DNA of 64,000 nucleotides from Pyrinomonadaceae bacterium. Its GTDB lineage: Bacteria > Acidobacteriota > Blastocatellia > Pyrinomonadales > Pyrinomonadaceae. A program made the position numbers and the translations under genes. Positions within the stretch are counted from its first letter, which is position 1, and each line of letters begins with the position of its first letter. The stretch spans positions 124,001 through 188,000 of the forward strand of contig JAJTWY010000002.1 of the NCBI GenBank assembly GCA_021463165.1, written 5' to 3'. Shown piece by piece: positions 62,366-64,000 of this stretch. The notes below the pieces were generated by a model. That model did not search any database. It saw only the letters and a program-made list of their open reading frames with translations, and was not told the origin of the DNA.

Positions 62366-62442
62366 TGGTCGGGGCAGCAGGATTCGAACTTGCGACCTCT
62401 CGCTCCCAAAGCGAGCGCACTGCCAGGCTGTGCTATGCCCCG
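62366..62442 (-). tRNA. tRNA-Pro (anticodon TGG)
   Basis: A 77-nt cloverleaf with the 3' CCA encoded. The acceptor stem CGGGGCA/TGCCCCG is perfect, followed by discriminator A and CCA. The anticodon stem CTCGC/GCGAG encloses loop TTTGGGA, whose positions 34-36 are TGG, which reads CCA and related Pro codons. The T-loop TTCGAAT is present. Confidence 0.96.
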
Positions 62443-62479
62443 TCTATCTCAACGAATCAACGAATCCAAGTCTCGAATT

Positions 62480-63112
62480 CTAAGCGTCCGAACACGCTGG
62501 GTCAAGTCGAACGGCCTCAAAATCCCGTAAAAATGGGATTATTTCTTGAAATGCCTTGGCCCGATGGCTTATCGCCCGCTTCACCGACGGACTCAGTTCG
62601 GCAAAGGTCTTGTCATAACCGTCCGGAATAAACAGCGGGTCGTAGCCGAAACCTCCCATTCCTCTAGGAGTTTCGGCCAGAACCCCATCGCATACGCCCT
62701 CCGCCGTGAATAGGATCTCCCCATTGGGCGAGGCAAAGGCGATCGAACAAACGAAACGGCCCCTTCTATCCACGGCTTTCGTATCAGCCATCTCATCGAG
62801 CAATAGACGGATCTTTTCAGGAAAACTGGTTCCGTCACCGCCATAACGTGCCGAGAGAACCCCCGGCCGGCCGCCAAGTGCCATAACTTCCAGTCCGGAA
62901 TCGTCGGCCAGCGCCCAACAGCCGGTTTGCAGAGCATAGGCAACCGCCTTCAGTTCCGCGTTTGCGGCAAAGGTCGTCCCGGTTTCCTCGACCTCCTCGA
63001 TCCCCGGCCGGTCTGCGAGGCTGATAAGGTCTATCGACGATCCGGCTAGCAGTTCGGACAATTCACTGACCTTACCCGGGTTATTTGTTGCTATAAGTAT
63101 CTGTTTCCGCAT
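62480..63112 (-). CDS. rdgB: non-canonical purine NTP pyrophosphatase, RdgB/HAM1 family
   Basis: A 210-residue house-cleaning hydrolase that turns (d)ITP and XTP into monophosphates. The N-terminal [14 protein letters not shown] carries the substrate-binding Asn/Lys region, followed by [26 protein letters not shown] with the catalytic Asp, [36 protein letters not shown], and HRAKAF. All expected motifs are present. The tRNA-Pro gene lies downstream. Confidence 0.96.
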   Translation of the reverse strand: MRKQILIATNNPGKVSELSELLAGSSIDLISLADRPGIEEVEETGTTFAANAELKAVAYALQTGCWALADDSGLEVMALGGRPGVLSARYGGDGTSFPEKIRLLLDEMADTKAVDRRGRFVCSIAFASPNGEILFTAEGVCDGVLAETPRGMGGFGYDPLFIPDGYDKTFAELSPSVKRAISHRAKAFQEIIPFLRDFEAVRLDPACSDA

Positions 63113-63121
63113 TTGAACCAG

Positions 63122-63283
63122 CTATCCGACGATCGCTAACGGGCATTTTTCTATTGCCAAGTCTCGTCCGCAAGGAGTATAAAATATATAGCGGCCTTCC
63201 CCGCCGCATCCCGACCTTTCCGCTCCAACAAGAGGAAATCCCTTCTGACAGGTGTGTTTGTAGAACAACAGGTGGAAGTTCAT
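63122..63283 (-). CDS. possible 53-residue four-cysteine protein
   Basis: A short frame from ATG 63283 to a stop ten bases before rdgB on the same strand. It has four Cys (residues 12, 26, 38 and 47) in a Gly-, Lys- and aromatic-rich sequence (HTCQKGFPLVGAERSGCGGEG, YTPCGRDLAIEKCPLA), which looks like a small metal-binding fold. There is no clear ribosome-binding site, and its first bases overlap the start of the plus-strand gene at 63254. The family is unknown; reality is uncertain. Confidence 0.4.
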   Translation of the reverse strand: MNFHLLFYKHTCQKGFPLVGAERSGCGGEGRYIFYTPCGRDLAIEKCPLAIVG

Positions 63284-64000
63284 TCCGAAAATCAAATCGC
63301 AGGCGTTCCTCGCGGCGCGACTATTGACCGCGCTCATACTACGGCCGTTGAGCTCGGCATCTGGCTTTCCGGCATTGAGAGCTTCCTTGCCTCTGCACAT
63401 CCCTTCAACGATCTTCGCGATCCGCGCCAACGGACCGATTCTTCAAAGGAATTCGGACTTCTACACGCCGGACTGCAGCGCTCCTCTGTTCTGACACTGA
63501 GACTCGCTAGTTTTTCAAACATCTCGACCGGCATCGACCCAAACGGGTTACGAGACCTCTCAACAGCCCTCCGCGAAATACAACTTCTATCAGAAGGTCT
63601 GATCGCATCTCCTTCGCTGGGCCCAAGCGAGTGGCGAGCCTGGGCCGCCCTGCTTCGCAGCCGATTCGCGGGCCTGCCGGCCTATCGTTCGATTATCCGG
63701 TACGCGGAAGCCGACGGCCGTGAAAACCTTCCCGGTATCCTGAAAGACCTTGCTTTCAATCAAAGCTTCCTTAGCCCGGAACACACGGAACTCGCGCTCG
63801 CCCTGCCGAAGTTTGCTGTCGTAATGAAATGGCTCGACGTTGTCGGGCGAATGCTCAAGGCCGACGAGCCCCTCAAGCCGGCCCTGTTGATCTTCGCCCG
63901 CGTAAATGAGCAGATATTTGAGCTGACCAGTTACGTCAACAACCGTCTCGAACGGTTTCCCGACGAGGAGGCTGACCTCTTTGCTTCGCTTGATGCTGCC
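63254..64000 (+). CDS. protein of unknown function, C-terminus outside the window
   Basis: A frame open from GTG 63254 to the right edge (249 codons) without a stop, so it is incomplete. A stop precedes it at 63137-63139, and no ATG lies in between. The sequence is helical: HTTAVELGIWLSGIESFLASAHPFNDLRDP, ALREIQLLSEGLIASPS, SEWRAWAALLRSRFAGLPAYRSIIRYAEADG, and MLKADEPLKPALLIFARVNEQIFELTSYVNNRLERFPDEEADL. No domain is recognised. The frame is strong enough that I regard it as a real gene. Confidence 0.65.
   Translation, partial: MFVEQQVEVHSENQIAGVPRGATIDRAHTTAVELGIWLSGIESFLASAHPFNDLRDPRQRTDSSKEFGLLHAGLQRSSVLTLRLASFSNISTGIDPNGLRDLSTALREIQLLSEGLIASPSLGPSEWRAWAALLRSRFAGLPAYRSIIRYAEADGRENLPGILKDLAFNQSFLSPEHTELALALPKFAVVMKWLDVVGRMLKADEPLKPALLIFARVNEQIFELTSYVNNRLERFPDEEADLFASLDAA

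Overview
The window looks like a chromosomal segment of an Acidobacteriota bacterium, probably of the Blastocatellia/Pyrinomonadaceae type. This is inferred from gene content: two tandem secreted VWFA proteins of the acidobacterial type, a complete alternative complex III plus caa3 oxidase operon, LolA-like proteins, moderately high GC and dense gene packing on both strands. No rRNA, insertion sequence, prophage or CRISPR array was seen; one tRNA is present.

Layout. 1-9.6 kb: the start of an FG-GAP repeat protein, then a minus-strand block for fatty acid and sugar metabolism (acyl-CoA synthetase, MaoC hydratase, XylB, LacI regulator, GalK, GalT). A divergent sugar-binding lipoprotein follows, ending in a clear terminator. 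9.6-23 kb: envelope and housekeeping genes (two serine hydrolases, MtgA, GlgC, two VWFA proteins, a small DUF4760-like protein, a Gfo/Idh/MocA oxidoreductase, a GT39 transferase, Sua5, UvrC). 23.06-23.54 kb: a gene-free stretch with a near-consensus sigma70 promoter, helically phased GGACAA repeats and a long inverted repeat. 23.5-34.6 kb: ARPP-1 protein, lipoprotein, Tdk, an iPGM-family protein that has lost most of its metal ligands, a gene-poor stretch with GGGACGCA repeats, a GNAT/P-loop kinase/alpha-helical trio, enolase, a beta-propeller lipoprotein, a CorC-type protein and a NifU-like scaffold. 34.6-39.4 kb: TlpA-like thioredoxin, GH15, pyruvate kinase and a VIT-family transporter.

39.6-43.3 kb is a five-gene minus-strand operon: a LolB-like lipoprotein, a LolD-like ATPase, an unlisted 56-residue membrane protein, a LolA-like carrier and a radical SAM enzyme. 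43.5-57.1 kb is the respiratory operon: ActA-F, a one-helix protein, SCO, then CtaC, CtaD, CtaE and CtaF. It would take electrons from menaquinol through alternative complex III to an A2-type caa3 oxidase. 57.3-64 kb holds an atypical ROK protein, DedA, a GHMP kinase, an NGG-repeat secreted protein, HU, tRNA-Pro, RdgB and an incomplete gene at the right edge.

The most unusual items are the degenerate iPGM, the orphan promoter with phased repeats, the Lol-like/radical SAM operon with its tiny membrane protein, and the GGGACGCA repeat field. Functions come from reading motifs by eye; no database search was run.
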